Shown in pieces: positions 42,329 through 54,066 of a stretch of 64,000 bases of DNA. The position numbers and the translations under genes were made by a program. Source of the DNA: Shinisaurus crocodilurus. Taxonomy: Eukaryota > Chordata > Lepidosauria > Squamata > Shinisauridae. The notes beneath the pieces are model-generated. The model saw nothing but the letters and a program-made list of their open reading frames with translations, had not been told where the DNA came from and ran no database searches. The stretch's first letter is position 1. Each line of letters starts with the position of its first letter. The DNA is taken from the NCBI GenBank assembly GCA_021292165.1, contig JAHFWL010001222.1, positions 1 to 64,000 of the forward strand. The letters are read 5' to 3'.

Positions 42329-42544
42329 TGTTTTGCTCTCAAATATGTATGTTCTGCTTCTACATGAGGATTTAAGTGATTTTTTTATCTAGATTACTGC
42401 TCAGGTATGTCTCTGCTTTGCTTCACTGATGGTGGAGCTCCTGATGTCCTCATTCACTTGGCCTTAATGATTATGTATGATGGTTATATGTGTCAATATG
42501 TATGTGGATTCATTGCATTTTCCTGCCTTTACCACATAGGGATA
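42329..42544. other. Unassigned DNA
   Basis: Nothing recognisable. Confidence 0.35.
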
Positions 42545-42552
42545 GCACAATA

Positions 42553-43116
42553 CAGGGGTCCCCAACGGGCTCCATGGCACCTGTGGAGACTTCCAACGGC
42601 ACCCACAAAGCTCTCTACTCCCTTCCCCCTTCGAACATTTATTTTGAATTTAAAAAGTTAGGGTGCCAGGTTCTCATTCCTACCTGCTGCTGATCAGCTG
42701 TCAAGAGGAGAAAGAAAGAGTTGCTTCTTGGACCCACCCAATCTTCTTCCATTCACACTGACCTTTCCCCTTTGCCCTCGCTCTATCTCTCCACACAACC
42801 CCTTTCCTCGCTATTTCTCTCCCTTCCCTGTCCCTAGCCGCCTTCTTTCTCCCCTTCCTAGCCTCTAGCTTTGCTCTTTCTCTCTACTCCCAGCCTCTAG
42901 CATCACAATTTCTCTCCCCCACCTCTTTATCTCGCTGTTTCTCTCCTCCTCTTGTCTCTAGCCTCACTCTTTCTCTCCTCCCCACCTCTTTTGACTAGCC
43001 AACCCCCATGGCAGCCATTATGTCATGAGCCACATACTCTATGGTGTGTTAGTGCCCACAGTAATTTCTCATATTACCAAATATGTCCACAGGTCCAAAA
43101 AGGTTGGGGACCCCTG
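42553..43116. mobile_element. hAT element with CT-rich interior, 564 bp
   Basis: Ends CAGGGGTCCCCAAC and GTTGGGGACCCCTG are perfect 14 bp inverted repeats. Flanks GCACAATA (42545-42552) and GCATAATG (43117-43124) agree at 6 of 8 positions, so the hAT duplication is slightly decayed. No transposase. Most of the interior from 42740 to 43000 is a pyrimidine-rich degenerate tandem array. Confidence 0.88.
42750..42998. repeat. Degenerate CT-rich minisatellite within the hAT element
   Basis: Loosely repeated units of the type CTCTAGCCTCGCTCTTTCTC followed by TCCTCCCC, recurring about every 45-60 bp (for example near 42780, 42835, 42868, 42895, 42930 and 42955). One strand is almost purely pyrimidine. 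Confidence 0.75.
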
Positions 43117-43124
43117 GCATAATG

Positions 43125-44724
43125 TATGACGTTTCCCTGAGAGATGGTTCATGTGTTACCGTAATTCAAAATAAGGCTGAGTGCTGTTTGTCTGTCTCAC
43201 TTTTCAAGTTTTTGCCACTAAATCATCATTAAGGGATGGTTCCTGCAACAGTTTACACTTTATTCCTCGATTGTAATTTTCACTATTTGATTCTAAAGAT
43301 GTTTGAAAATTTTCTACATACTCAAATTGTGTGCTATTAATGAGAGAGTGATAAATTTATGCAGCATCTGAAGTAAAAAATCTAGCTATCAAGTAGAGAC
43401 CCTAACAAAAACAAAAAAAATATTTCCTCCTAACGCTTTAAGGGTATCCCCATTTAAGAAGGCTTTGGGTGGTTCTCCGGCATAGATCAGACTATGCACT
43501 CACTCTTTTATTTTTATTTATTTATTTCACAAATTGGGAAGGCAAATGCATCAAAGACAAAATTCTCTCCATGCATACAAATGAATTAATTTATTTATTA
43601 TACTTTTATCCCTCTTTTCAGACAAATATCATCCCCCACCCCGGACAGCCTAAAACTTGATATTGTACAAATTTCATGTGTCTATTGTCTGTTGACTTAC
43701 TGTTTATGCTGGTCTTGGACCGTAATAAAGATTTGATTTGATCATCCCCCACCCCAAGTTGTCCAATTAAAGGGAGGGGGAGGGAGAGAGTCAAACCCTG
43801 TCTTCTAGCATACAAAAGAAAAAGACAAGATACGAAAGGAAGAAGAGTGCAGGGAAAAGGTAGAGGACAGAGGTTAGTTTAACAATGCCAGAACAAAATT
43901 GTACATTTTTATCCAGTTGGAGCCAGGCTGATCTTCCTTTCTGGTGGTCTTGCTGGCTGCAATAGCACATCCCACCTCTTCAGGCAGGAGGCATGCCCTC
44001 TCTGCTGCTGAGGCAGCCCTATATGCCACTGCTGCACAGGAAGTTTCCTGGGCCACCTTACCCACAATACCTCACTCTGAGAAAAAAACTCCCTCAGATT
44101 GAGGCATTTGGGCCTGTTGAGCTCCCTGGAGCACCAGCCCAGCCCAATGTCTCATTCTGGGGACTCCTCAGAGCAAGGCGTACTTGTGAATGACAGAAAA
44201 ATAAAATTTAAAAAACCAAAGCCATTTACGAAGTATTTACACCTGTACTTGAGCAGTAATTACACCCTCCTGTCCCAATAGCTCCATCTTGTTCAGCCAC
44301 TGCTTTCAGTGTTCAGGGTCAATAGAAGCCCGAAGTGGGGGAGGAAACTAACAAGTTTCAGTCCAAGAGGTAATACAGTGAGAAGATTAAATTGACAAAT
44401 GGGATTTCAACACCTACAGAGGGCATATTGGTCTGTACTGCTGATAAGACAAAAGAAAGTAAATAGCGGACAGGTGAATGTGCACACTTGTGAATGACAG
44501 AAAAAATAAAATTTTAAAAAGGAGCCTATTTGTTTTCTTCCAAAGCACTGAAAAATAAATTTTAAAAACAAGTTATGGACATTTCCAAGTGTCATTTCTG
44601 TATTGGTGGAGGGGCGGACAGCACTCACAACAGCGGAGGGAGACGGCTGTAGTGACATGGCAGGAAACAGCTGTGTTTTTGCTGCTCTTGCCAGGTGGCT
44701 TTATACCCACTCACAAACCATTGT
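43125..44724. other. Mostly unassigned DNA
   Basis: Positions 43660-43741 (GCTGGTCTTGGACCGTAATA, then AAGATTTGATTTGA) look like the 3' end of a LINE with a (TTTGA)-type tail. AAATAAAATT-rich segments recur at 44198-44212 and 44504-44517. No exon was recognised. Confidence 0.4.
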
Positions 44725-44925
44725 GCTGGGATCGCACATCATGACAAGCAACCCTGAACAACCCAACAACAAGCCATGGGTTCTCAGGGTGGCTTGTGCA
44801 TGGTTAAGAAACCACACTAAACTAAAGAAACCATGCCAGGTTCAGATGTGACAACAAGCCACTCTGAAACAAACAAGGTTGATAACCCACCGTGGTTTGT
44901 CATGTCTGGCAAATCAGATCATTGG
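44725..44925. repeat. Cluster of inverted CATGACAA / TTGTCATG repeats (MITE-like)
   Basis: GCACATCATGACAAGCAACC, GATGTGACAACAAGCCAC and GTGGTTTGTCATGTC are related in direct and inverted orientation. They resemble the ends of the element at 47008-47158. Exact boundaries are unclear. Confidence 0.45.
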
Positions 44926-45849
44926 GTAAGCTGCTGTGGAGAGTGGCCAGTGGTGCTTTCTGGCACACATGCCTGCCCTGATGCCTTGCTCCAAAGAAGG
45001 GCTCCTCAGAGCAAGACATCGGGCTGGCTGCTCTGGAGAGCAGCTAGTGGGCAGGCACTGCCTCTGGGCTGCCTGTTCAACCCCTCTCTCTGATGGGTTC
45101 CTCCTCACAGCAAGGCATTGGGTCTGGTCAGCAGCAGCAGGTAGCCGTTCTGGTGGTGGGAAGGCATGCAAGCCACTGCCTCTCCCGTTCTCCATTTGAG
45201 ACATGGGTCTTGCCATACCTCATGAGTGGGCCTGCTCCACTTGCTTGGAAAAAGGTGTTGCAACTGATCCAGCACAATGGCAGAGGCTAGAGTGTGCTGC
45301 TGTTCTGCTTTGCAGTCCCAGGGCAACTGGAATTTGGAGCCAAGTGTTCTTTCTGGCAGGGAGGTGGATGCAACCTTCCTGCTATTACTCCTTATCTGGC
45401 TGATGGATGGGACTCAGCTGATCTTTCCCTTGCCATAATCTTCCTGGGAGGCAGGGGGTACAACCTCCCATTGGTTTTTAGACCTTTGGCTAATGGCAAA
45501 GGCCAGTGTGTGCTTCCTTTCTGCTCTAGAGAATTACCTAATGGTCCCCACACACATAATACTCCGGTATTATGAACAAGCCTGGCATCAAGGGTAGGAA
45601 ACAATGGTGATGAGAAGGTAATCTCACTGAGGGAGTGGGACCATTGAGGGCACCTCGTCCAAGTCCTTAAAAAAACTGGAGCAGGCACTGATGATGAGTC
45701 TATATCGCCTTAATAAAGATAATGTCTTTAAGTCAAATTTTGGAAAAGGATAAAGGCTACTTGAGTGTGGGTTCTGTGGAAATTGTTGTTTTGAATTTTT
45801 CTTTCTTCTTTCCCACTATAAAACACACACACATAAACACACACACACA
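44926..45849. other. Unassigned DNA
   Basis: GC around average with several overlapping frames on both strands at 44900-45700, none with a domain. A (CA)n-like tract lies at 45823-45849. Confidence 0.4.
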
Positions 45850-46110
45850 GTTTCATGAAAATTCATTAATCTGTGACATTTAAAGATTCTGTCTGATAGG
45901 TGTCTGGAGCAGAGGCCGGCTGCGTACATCAATAGTTTCTTAGCGTCTGGCACTCTGTCAATATTTGGGGGCCTCAGTAACAGCACTTAAATGCAGCGCC
46001 TGCTAGCCGTCATGCTCTTAGCATGTCTGTAAGTGTCTGAATGAGCAGATATTAGCACGTCAAGTCCTTTTATGACTGGCAACACTTTAAAAACAAAACA
46101 CTTAGAAGAT
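45850..46110. other. Non-repetitive block that could be a conserved non-coding element
   Basis: Balanced-composition sequence with no similarity that I can recognise to the repeat families here, and stops in all frames. It includes CTTAAATGCAGCGCCTGC and TCTTAGCATGTCTGTAAG. The suggestion of conservation is intuition from sequence texture and is weak. Confidence 0.2.
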
Positions 46111-46689
46111 AGCTTCACCTCCCTGCCTTTAGTTCTCTTTCTTTCTTTTGGTCTGTTGTTTATCTGATGGAGCTCAAGTATTTCAAGAAATATCTATCCT
46201 GCAAAGAGTCTGTTATCAAACAGGATGGTAAGAATGATGTTAGGCACTGATTTAGTTAACATTTTAGCTCGACTAAGTTTTTATTTCAACACTGAACTAG
46301 AGAGAAGTTGAAGGCAGTTGAATATCAGATAGAAGACCTGGCTTTCTGGTATGTGATTGAAGTCTGGGGCGTATTTTATTGTTGAACTGATTTTGTCTCA
46401 TGGTATGGAGAAAAAAGTTTGCTCCAGAATAACACCCCCAGTTGCTTTCCCCATGGTGTTCAAAACACTGGCAAACATGTGTTTGGGACTCTGCAGGGGG
46501 AAGGAAAGAAGCTTGGGGAGACAATTTAGAATGGGTAATGGCGGAGAAAGGGCTAAGCACCACCTCCCACCACTGCTTCTCTGCTCCAAATTCCCCTTCT
46601 TGAAACTGCTGCTGCTTCTTTTTTTAAGTGGTGTTCAAATTCTAACACACATTAGCCCCTGAACTACATGATAGATTATAATATTATGA
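46111..46689. other. Unassigned DNA
   Basis: Frames on both strands at 46297-46662 overlap and lack domains. Confidence 0.4.
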
Positions 46690-47007
46690 AAAGATCCCTG
46701 CTAGTACAGACCAAAGACCTATCTAGTCCAACATTCTGTTCCCACCGTGACCAGCCAGATGTGTATGGGAGAACCAGAAGCAGGACATGAGTGCAGTAGC
46801 ACCCTCCTACTCATGCACCCCAGCAACTGGTATTCTGAGACATACTGCCTCCCATACTGGAGGTAATATATAGTCATCATGGCTGGTAGCTATTGGTAGT
46901 CTTATTCTCCATGAATTTGTCTAACCCTTCTTTCAAATCCATCCAAGTTGGCAGCCGTCACTGCACGGTATGGTAACAGATTCCGAAGTTCCATTATGCA
47001 CTGATCT
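46690..47007 (-). repeat. CR1-like LINE 3' region
   Basis: Contains CTATCTAGTCCAACATTCTG, CCCCAGCAACTGGTATTCTG, TATTCTCCATGAATTTGTCT and CAAATCCATCCAAGTTGGCA, the complement of the 3' part of the family at 3042-4326. The C-terminal coding end (NSLP-like region) reaches about 46990. It ends where a MITE-like repeat begins. Confidence 0.78.
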
Positions 47008-47158
47008 GGTTCGGACAACACGGCAACCCACCATAGGTAATCAGCAACCACCCAGTTTCTGAACGGTGGCTTGTTTTTCTTAAACAAACCACCCTGAGAA
47101 CCCATGGCTTGTTTTACGGTACTTCATGCCCATGGTGGCTTCTTGTGTCATCCGAACC
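47008..47158. mobile_element. MITE-like element with GGTTCGGA ends
   Basis: GGTTCGGACAACACGGCAAC at the left is answered by GTGGCTTCTTGTGTCATCCG followed by AACC at the right. The interior has GTGGCTTGTTTTTC and a partner AAACAAACCACCCTG, also inverted. It sits at the edge of the LINE fragment. No target duplication was confirmed. Confidence 0.6.
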
Positions 47159-47859
47159 CGGCAGGGCAATTACATCATGGGTTGTTGAAAAGTGCCACCG
47201 AATCACTTGGGAAGAGCGGCCAAAAAACATGCTGCTCCTCGCAAGTGATCTCACTTCCTGAACTCTGCCTAGCAACAAACTGCACTGCTGTAGCCTCCGT
47301 CCTCCCTTGGCATTCTCCTCCCCACCCCCCCACCCCGCCGACACTATTTCACTGCTTCACTTGTCAGTGACCTTTTTTTTCTTTCTTTCTTTCCCTTGTG
47401 AGCTAGCTCTGTGTAATCTACACAGCAACCTTGAAAGAGCCTGCAGTTCTGACAAGTTTATTTTTGTCTTCGTTGTGCACTGCCTCCACACACCTACAAC
47501 AAGGTTTTTGAAAGGCTCCTGGAAAAGAAGCCACTTTTTTTTTTAACTGAGTAACATAGACATTACTTTGACCCTTCCTCTTGTACAATCCATTAAAATG
47601 ATCTCGTGTGTAAAACTTCCATTTTGTCTGTGCAACAGACCAGTACCAAGATGAACACACAGCCATTTTGTGAAGTCTTCTCACCATTGCTTGCCTATTC
47701 CTCCTAGATATTTTAGGGAATGGTGTCATGGTGGGATACACGTTTTTTAAATAAATAATAAAGGGGTAAGAGAGGCTGGGGACTTAATTTTATCTATTTC
47801 AATTTATTTATTTAAGTTATTTATTTAAGTTATCTATTTATTCAAGTTATTTATATTTT
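47159..47859. other. Unassigned DNA
   Basis: CTTT-rich run at 47380-47395 and T-run at 47535-47544. Frames are short and lack domains. Confidence 0.4.
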
Positions 47860-48280
47860 ATTAAAATATTTATATCCCACGTTTCAGTCCTAAAAAAGAC
47901 TTCTGAGCGTCAAACAAATGATCAAGATTTAAAAACAAGCCCAAACTATAAAATAGGCAATGAAACAAAGTAATACAATAATAAATTAACAACAGCCCAG
48001 AAACAGAAGCAAGTTTAAAATGGGCAAGGAGTCATTCTAGCTAACCAACTAGCACAGAATGAGGAAAAACCAAAACTCTGTCAGAGAGGAAATGACACAA
48101 GTCTCCTGGAGGCCTCTTGGTTTCATACTCTACGTGGCACAACTGAAAAGGCCCTGTCCTGCATTCCCACCAATTGCACCTCCAGTGGCAGTGGGGACAC
48201 AGAGCTGAGTTTCTAAAGATGACCTTAGTGGACAGGAAGGATCACGTGGGAGAAGCACTATGATGATATACCATAGCTAA
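47860..48280 (-). repeat. LINE 3' region (L2/CR1-like), diverged
   Basis: Begins with an AT tail (ATTTATATCCCACGTTTCAG) and continues with A-rich sequence and a segment containing AAAGGCCCTGTCCTGCATTC and CACCTCCAGTGGCAGTGG. This resembles the 3' untranslated part of a squamate LINE on the minus strand. Family call is tentative. Confidence 0.5.
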
Positions 48281-48863
48281 TCAAAGAGATTATTTGACTA
48301 TACTGTATTCAAGAAATAAAACACCTGCAGTTTTGTTGTTGTTTTTTGTATTTTGTTTGAAAGAAGGGCTTTAAGTTTGAGCAACAGAATACATGACAAC
48401 CAGTGAGACATGCAACAGCCTTACTGTACTCTGCTTAAAATAAAGTTCTGAACACTAAACAGGTGCTCCAAAATCAAGAGCAAACTCTTCCTCTTGCTCA
48501 CAGAGCAATCATTTCCCTAGTTACATTAAAAAGCCTCATTTCTGCCATGTTCTTCGACTGTAGTTTATCCATTTCTTGACCAATATTTCCTTCCACTGTA
48601 TCACACTGTGCTTGCTTGCTACACTTCTATTATAATTTATTTAATCTATTTATGGGACAAGAGAGGGGAATAAATGAAGAAAATGATGACTTAGGAGGCA
48701 GGTGTTCACTGTAATTAGTGCCTTCAATTGGGCTAAGTCTGGAGTGGCAGCAAGTGATGAGTGGGGGGAGATTCAGGTTTAGGTCTCATGTTTGGATTTG
48801 GACGGGCTCATGGCTTTTTGCCCCTGCCTCCAGTTCCCCTGTTGCCTTTTTGGGACTACATTA
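48281..48863. other. Unassigned DNA
   Basis: Nothing recognisable. Confidence 0.4.
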
Positions 48864-49080
48864 GGGATGTGCAAAACCTTCCGTGATAATGTGTGAATGT
48901 TTCTGCCTTGCCAAAAAGTGGCACTGCACCTTTGTGGCATTTATATGCAAAAGTGCATGTGCAATTTTCATGAGGGTAGGATTTTTAAAAAATTGTTGTT
49001 TTTGCATTTTAGTTTGCTTGCTAGCATTTTCATGCATACCTCCCCATTTTGAGGCATAATCATACATGGTTCCCGCTTGA
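48864..49080. mobile_element. GGGATGTGC-type MITE-like repeat, copy 3, partial
   Basis: Begins TAGGGATGTGCAAAACC and contains AAAAGTGCATGTGCAATTTTC. The matching right end is not clear, so the boundary is approximate. Confidence 0.45.
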
Positions 49081-50729
49081 ACAGAACACAGATGATCTGG
49101 CTTAATTATGCATTGTTTCAGTTTTGGAAGTGAACAGACAAACTTGTTCTTTTAAAAATCCATTTATTGGATAGGGGCTTAGCTTAGGTATAGCTCAGCA
49201 GCCTAGGTTGTTGTGTGCCCCTCCCCGCCACAAAGTGAAATAGGCTCAACTTCACAACAGTACAGTTCTTTTTAGCTGCAGATTATTATAATTTTTCAGA
49301 AATCTATTTGGGACTCATCTGCAGCCATGAGCATAAAATTAAAATCTCAGACAATCATTGCATCCCTCGGCCTACTGCCTCTGGTCCTTATCCTTTATAA
49401 TGCTACCATTTGAGGGAAATATTGGGGGTGTACTTACAGCTCCTTGAACAGTCCTTGTCCCTCAAGGTAACATAATATCTCCAATAGCCAGCAGATCTTT
49501 AAAAGCTTAGGGTCCTCAACCACAAAGATAGTGTAGGGAGGCATATAAACACCTGTTAACTAGAAAGGATGACTGGAGTGTGTAACTTGCTATAGCTTAA
49601 TTATAATGGTATTCTTTTAATTTAAATGTTCTGGTCAGAAAATTAAAGCCAGGTCAGTAATATTCAATGATACTTAAAAGCAAGTGGATATCTTGGGCTT
49701 ATATTTTTTCTTGTGACTGTCAATAGTTCCAGAGTAATAAGACTAGCCTAATTATACACCATTTTATGTTCCCCAGTATCCTAATTGTGCACACCTTCAG
49801 CACTTGCCATCCTTTTCAAAAAGATTAGACCCTGTGAGTTTTTTCTGTATGAGGCTGTTAATCCGCTGTATCTACTTTTGCTTTTGTCTCAGAACTGAGA
49901 TTCGAGCACTACACAAACAGCATTTCTTTTTCTGCTTTTCCACTACATAACCTCTAGGTGGCACTGTGGTATACACAATAGTGCAAATACACAAAAGAAA
50001 ATTTCACTTTCTTTTGCTTTCACAATGAAATGCTGCATTTTTCTCTGCTCTAAAAAAAACTCGCCGGAAGTGCTGTCAGACACAGAAGCGATACTGGAGG
50101 GTCACAATGTCATCTAAAGAACCCATAAACAACCATGAGTAGGGAATTACAAATGCACGATAAATGCCTCATGTAGAAAAAACCATTGTCTCTTGGAGCA
50201 ACATAATAATCCACAAATCACCACTCAACCTTCTTGTACTGTGTACTGCAGCCAGCTTAGCTTGCACTCTCATGTAATATATTTTTATACCGATTATCTT
50301 CTACTGAGTTCTTAAGAGATTTCCATGAAACCAGCAGGGGTCTTGGGTTATATCAGAACTTCTAAGGAAGAAGAAGAAAGCCTCTCTGCTCCAATCACAT
50401 CAACTTTTGTTTCCACTTCAGAGCCATACTTTAAGGTCATATTCAGTGACTGAACGGGCAGTGATTTAGCCACGCACTTCCCATTAGCACTAATGAAGGT
50501 TTAATCAATTTCTTTAAAACTAAGTTCATGATAAAGAAAGGGAAAATACGTTCAGGCTAAAGCAATGTTATATTATTTCTTATTTTACAATTAGAGTAGG
50601 AACCGCTGCGTTTTAAGCATTGTTTGGTTAAAATAAATAGCAGCTTCTTGCTTATGATGATGTAGGAATATATTCCTAGATTCTAACCATCTTCTGCACA
50701 ACCTAGCAAAACAAAATTTGGGACACTTA
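49081..50729. other. Unassigned DNA
   Basis: No repeat or exon was recognised. Confidence 0.4.
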
Positions 50730-50826
50730 GGGCATGATTCTATGCATGTTTAGACAGCATGGCTGGCTGGGGAATGCTGGGAGCTGTAGGATTTTTGTCT
50801 GTCCAAACATGCATAGGATTGCGCCC
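50730..50826. mobile_element. Palindromic Harbinger-like MITE, copy 1 (97 bp)
   Basis: GGGCATGATTCTATGCATGT at the left and ACATGCATAGGATTGCGCCC at the right, with TTA directly outside both (50727-50729, 50827-50829). A TTA/TAA 3 bp duplication is the PIF/Harbinger signature. The centre contains GCATGGCTGGCTGGGGAATG. Confidence 0.83.
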
Positions 50827-50829
50827 TTA

Positions 50830-53459
50830 AACCTTTTCTACAGGTAATAGTAGAGGAAATCTAGTGGCCCCAATTTTTTAGGTGCAAGGTGGTCAAACAT
50901 AGGAACACCACTGCTGCTCCCGCAGCCACTTCCGAACTTCAGTGGGATTTTCACTGCATTTTATATGAGGAATTTTTCAACAGTGTAGGCAAATCTGAGA
51001 GATCTTTGAATATCTAAAACTGGGAGGCTCTTCCTTTTCCCAGTGAGGGAAGCAAGATACAAGCCTACCTGCTCATGAAGGCCATCAGTGGATGCCCTCT
51101 TGTGTGTTCTCCCAACCCCAGCAGTACATCTGTAATCATGCATTTCATGTATCATCTAGTTGGGCTCTTAGAATTGCTCCTTTCTAATTATCACCAGGAG
51201 CTTCAAGTGGTCATTCTTTGTTGGTGAATGGACCAATATGACCTCTACCAAGAGAAACATTTGTTCTTGTTTTGTGTTGGCCTGTTTGGAGTCATGTGGC
51301 TATCTGGTTATAATCATATATAAAAGCAACTACAATTTTAAAGATCTTTCAAACTCCATGTCTGTGTCAAGCAGATTCTGTATGCTTTGTGTTATATTCA
51401 ATAATCTTTGTGTTATATTCAAAAACCTGCTGATTTAAGTCCAGAGTACTGGCAGCACTCTAGTTTCAGAATGAAACTGAACATGCACAAGATAACCTTG
51501 CCATAGGCTTTAATGGGGCACCTTTTAACTTGCTATACCTGTAATTTGGCACAATCATAGATCTCATTGAGTAGTAGTAGATCATGGATGCCATGTTTTA
51601 AGATATGAGCTCAACAGGTGTCATTTTCATAAGCAATAAAATGTTGAGGCTTCTTCTGGTAGAAACCTGTTTTTGCTACTCACCTTAATTAAAAGGGCAC
51701 CCATGCCCCTTTCATGTGCTTGTTGTATTAACAGCTATTATCTCCTGTGAGGTGTGATATGCACATGTGGTTGGACTTCCCCAAAGGATTCCTTTTGAAG
51801 TAAATAGGAGATCTAGCATTTCTTTTAAAGGGCATAACGTGTCTGAAGTATAACATTATGTGCATTCTGAAGACCTTAAATATTCTTTTTTCCTTTTTTT
51901 GTATAATATGAAATAGACATTAGCGTTGTTAGATTATTAAAAAAAATAACCACGTGCTCAAACTTACCAAATACTGAGGTTTCTAAAAAGATTAGTAAGT
52001 ACTACAGATTTTAGAATTTAGGTTTTTCCCAAACTTAGAAAATTAGGCTCTGAGTAGAAGGACATAACATCCTCTCCCTAAGAGATATGGTAGATTTCAT
52101 TGCATTACAACAGATTATTTTCATGCATAAAGTAATTCTTTGTTATTATTATTCCTTTTATTTACTTCTAATTCAGTCTTCTTTTGATATGGTTCCATAG
52201 TTTCTTTTTGTTTGGGACTTGAAAAAAGTATTGTAGTATATTTTTGCTCATATGCCTATAGATTTGCTTTGTTTGCTTTATAATATTTTTTCCCATAGTC
52301 TACAACAAATTCTATGTTGTGCAGTTGATTTTAGGAAAGGTTTTTGTACCTCCTATTGTAGAAGAACTAGAAATATTGAATAATTCATACAAGCAATTTT
52401 TAAATTGTTTATGGCATTTTTTTGGACAAAACATGAAAAAGTACATTTACTGTACCCCCACGCCTGTAGCAAATACCATGTTTGTCATTTATGCAAAACA
52501 ATTTGTGTTCCATAACGTTTCTTGCTTTCTCTTCTTTTCTCTTTGTTCCCAAACATCTACCTTATGGCTTGTTGGGGAAAGTAGCATCGGCTGGAATATT
52601 TCCTTCCATCTTGCAAGAGACAGAGCGAATTGGCTGGAATGAACCCTTCAGTTCCGTACATTTGGCTTGAAATGCAGCATTTAAGAGGTATTGTCTCTCC
52701 CTCCCCCCCACCCCCCTTTTTGGAACCAATCGTGAAAACCCACAAGCAAGTATTAGCCTTCTTGCCAAACCACCTGTTGCTTCACAGCAGAAAATCCTTT
52801 GGCAACTCAATCTTTACTATATCCAGTTGGAGACAGTTGAATAGCTGACATTTGTGTACCTCCAGAACATCTTAGCACCCTAAACCTCAGGTCCGCAGGA
52901 AAATTTAATAGCTATTCACCTGAAGAGAGCTGGGTTCAAATGGAGATTAAATCAGAAATGAAAAGAGTTTGGCAGAAGGAGACAGGTCTGCTGTTGACAT
53001 TTGTCACGTTCACCCAAGCCCCTTATGATATTTGGCATGTCATTTAGACACTGTTTAAAAGAACTCATTTCTGGGGTGGTGCAAGGCACATTGAATTATG
53101 GTTGAGTTGTATTTGGAGCAATGACAAAAAACAACAACAACAACAACAGCAACTGAGGATACATTGGTTGAAGTGATGGACCTCCTGAGGTTTATAGAGT
53201 AACAGAAGCAAAAACAGAGGTCCCTATGTCAAAGTGCTTATAATCTATATTTTGGCAGAGTGGGACAACAAAGGCAAAGGTAACCGGGAGAATAATGTGA
53301 AATTGCAACTACACATATATCTAGGTTTAGATTCAGTAAGGTGGTTGACTATATACAGAAGTATTAGTAAGGCTATGTTCTCAAATCGTGTAGACCAATG
53401 TGTGTAAGTAATTTGCTGTACTGGCATATTCTGGGTTAGGTTGAAGTGTGAGAGATTTA
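50830..53459. other. Mostly unassigned DNA
   Basis: A 21 bp imperfect tandem duplication (CTTTGTGTTATATTCAATAAT) lies at 51385-51426. A (CAA)n tract lies at 53131-53150. No coding region was supported; the 107-codon frame at 52319-52642 lacks a domain. Confidence 0.4.
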
Positions 53460-53592
53460 AGGCACAATCTTACGTAAGTTTAGACACAAAAAAAGGCCTA
53501 CAGCTCCCAGCATGCCCCAGCAGCATAGCTGGCTGGAGCATGCTGGGAGTAGTAAGCCTTTTTTGTGCCTAAACTTGCATAGGATTGTGCCT
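53460..53592. mobile_element. Palindromic Harbinger-like MITE, copy 2 (133 bp)
   Basis: Arms of about 55 bp: AGGCACAATCTTACGTAAGT against ACTTGCATAGGATTGTGCCT, continuing through CAGCTCCCAGCATGC and GCATGCTGGGAGTAG. TTA flanks both ends (53457-53459, 53593-53595). Same family as 50730-50826, but with a longer, better preserved stem. Confidence 0.88.
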
Positions 53593-53629
53593 TTAGGGGT
53601 TTAGTGATGAGCAGGAGCTGGTCAGTAAC

Positions 53630-54066
53630 CTAGGAATGTACAAATTGGCAAAACTAGAGCTGGTCAAGGTTCTCTGATTTGTACCTCAAAGCTTGTTCCA
53701 ACTTGTGTCCATATCAGATTGTAAGCTTTGTTTTTTTCCCTTTTCATGCAAAAGTTAGTGCATATTTTCATGCACTTTTTTCCAAATGTATTCTTCAATT
53801 GTGTGCATTTTTGAAATGTATCCATTTTCTCCCACACATTAAAGTGTGTTTGTGCACATTTGTGAAATATATGAATTTTTTCATGCCTATGTTTCAAATG
53901 TGCACATTCTTCGAACACATTTTTTTTGGTGCTGCAAATCACATTGCAAGCTTGGAAACGTACAGACTTTGACAGCAGATTGCATTCGGATCCATGTTCA
54001 GGACTGGGAGGTGCGAGCTGGGAAAATTTTGGTCAAAAATTAATTAAAACAAAGTTCTCATACAAC
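53630..54066. mobile_element. GGGATGTGC-type MITE-like repeat, copy 4
   Basis: Starts TAGGAATGTACAAATTGG and ends CTCATACAACC next to TTA. It shares TGTGTCCATATCAGATTG and GCAAATCACATTGCAA with the copy at 38491. The 92- and 97-codon frames on opposite strands are built from its repeated ATGCA/TGTGCA motifs and are not genes. Confidence 0.7.

Noticed and set aside
53664..53972. Two His/Cys-rich frames on opposite strands
   Set aside because: They overlap each other and arise from repeated ATGCA/TGTGCA words of a dispersed repeat.
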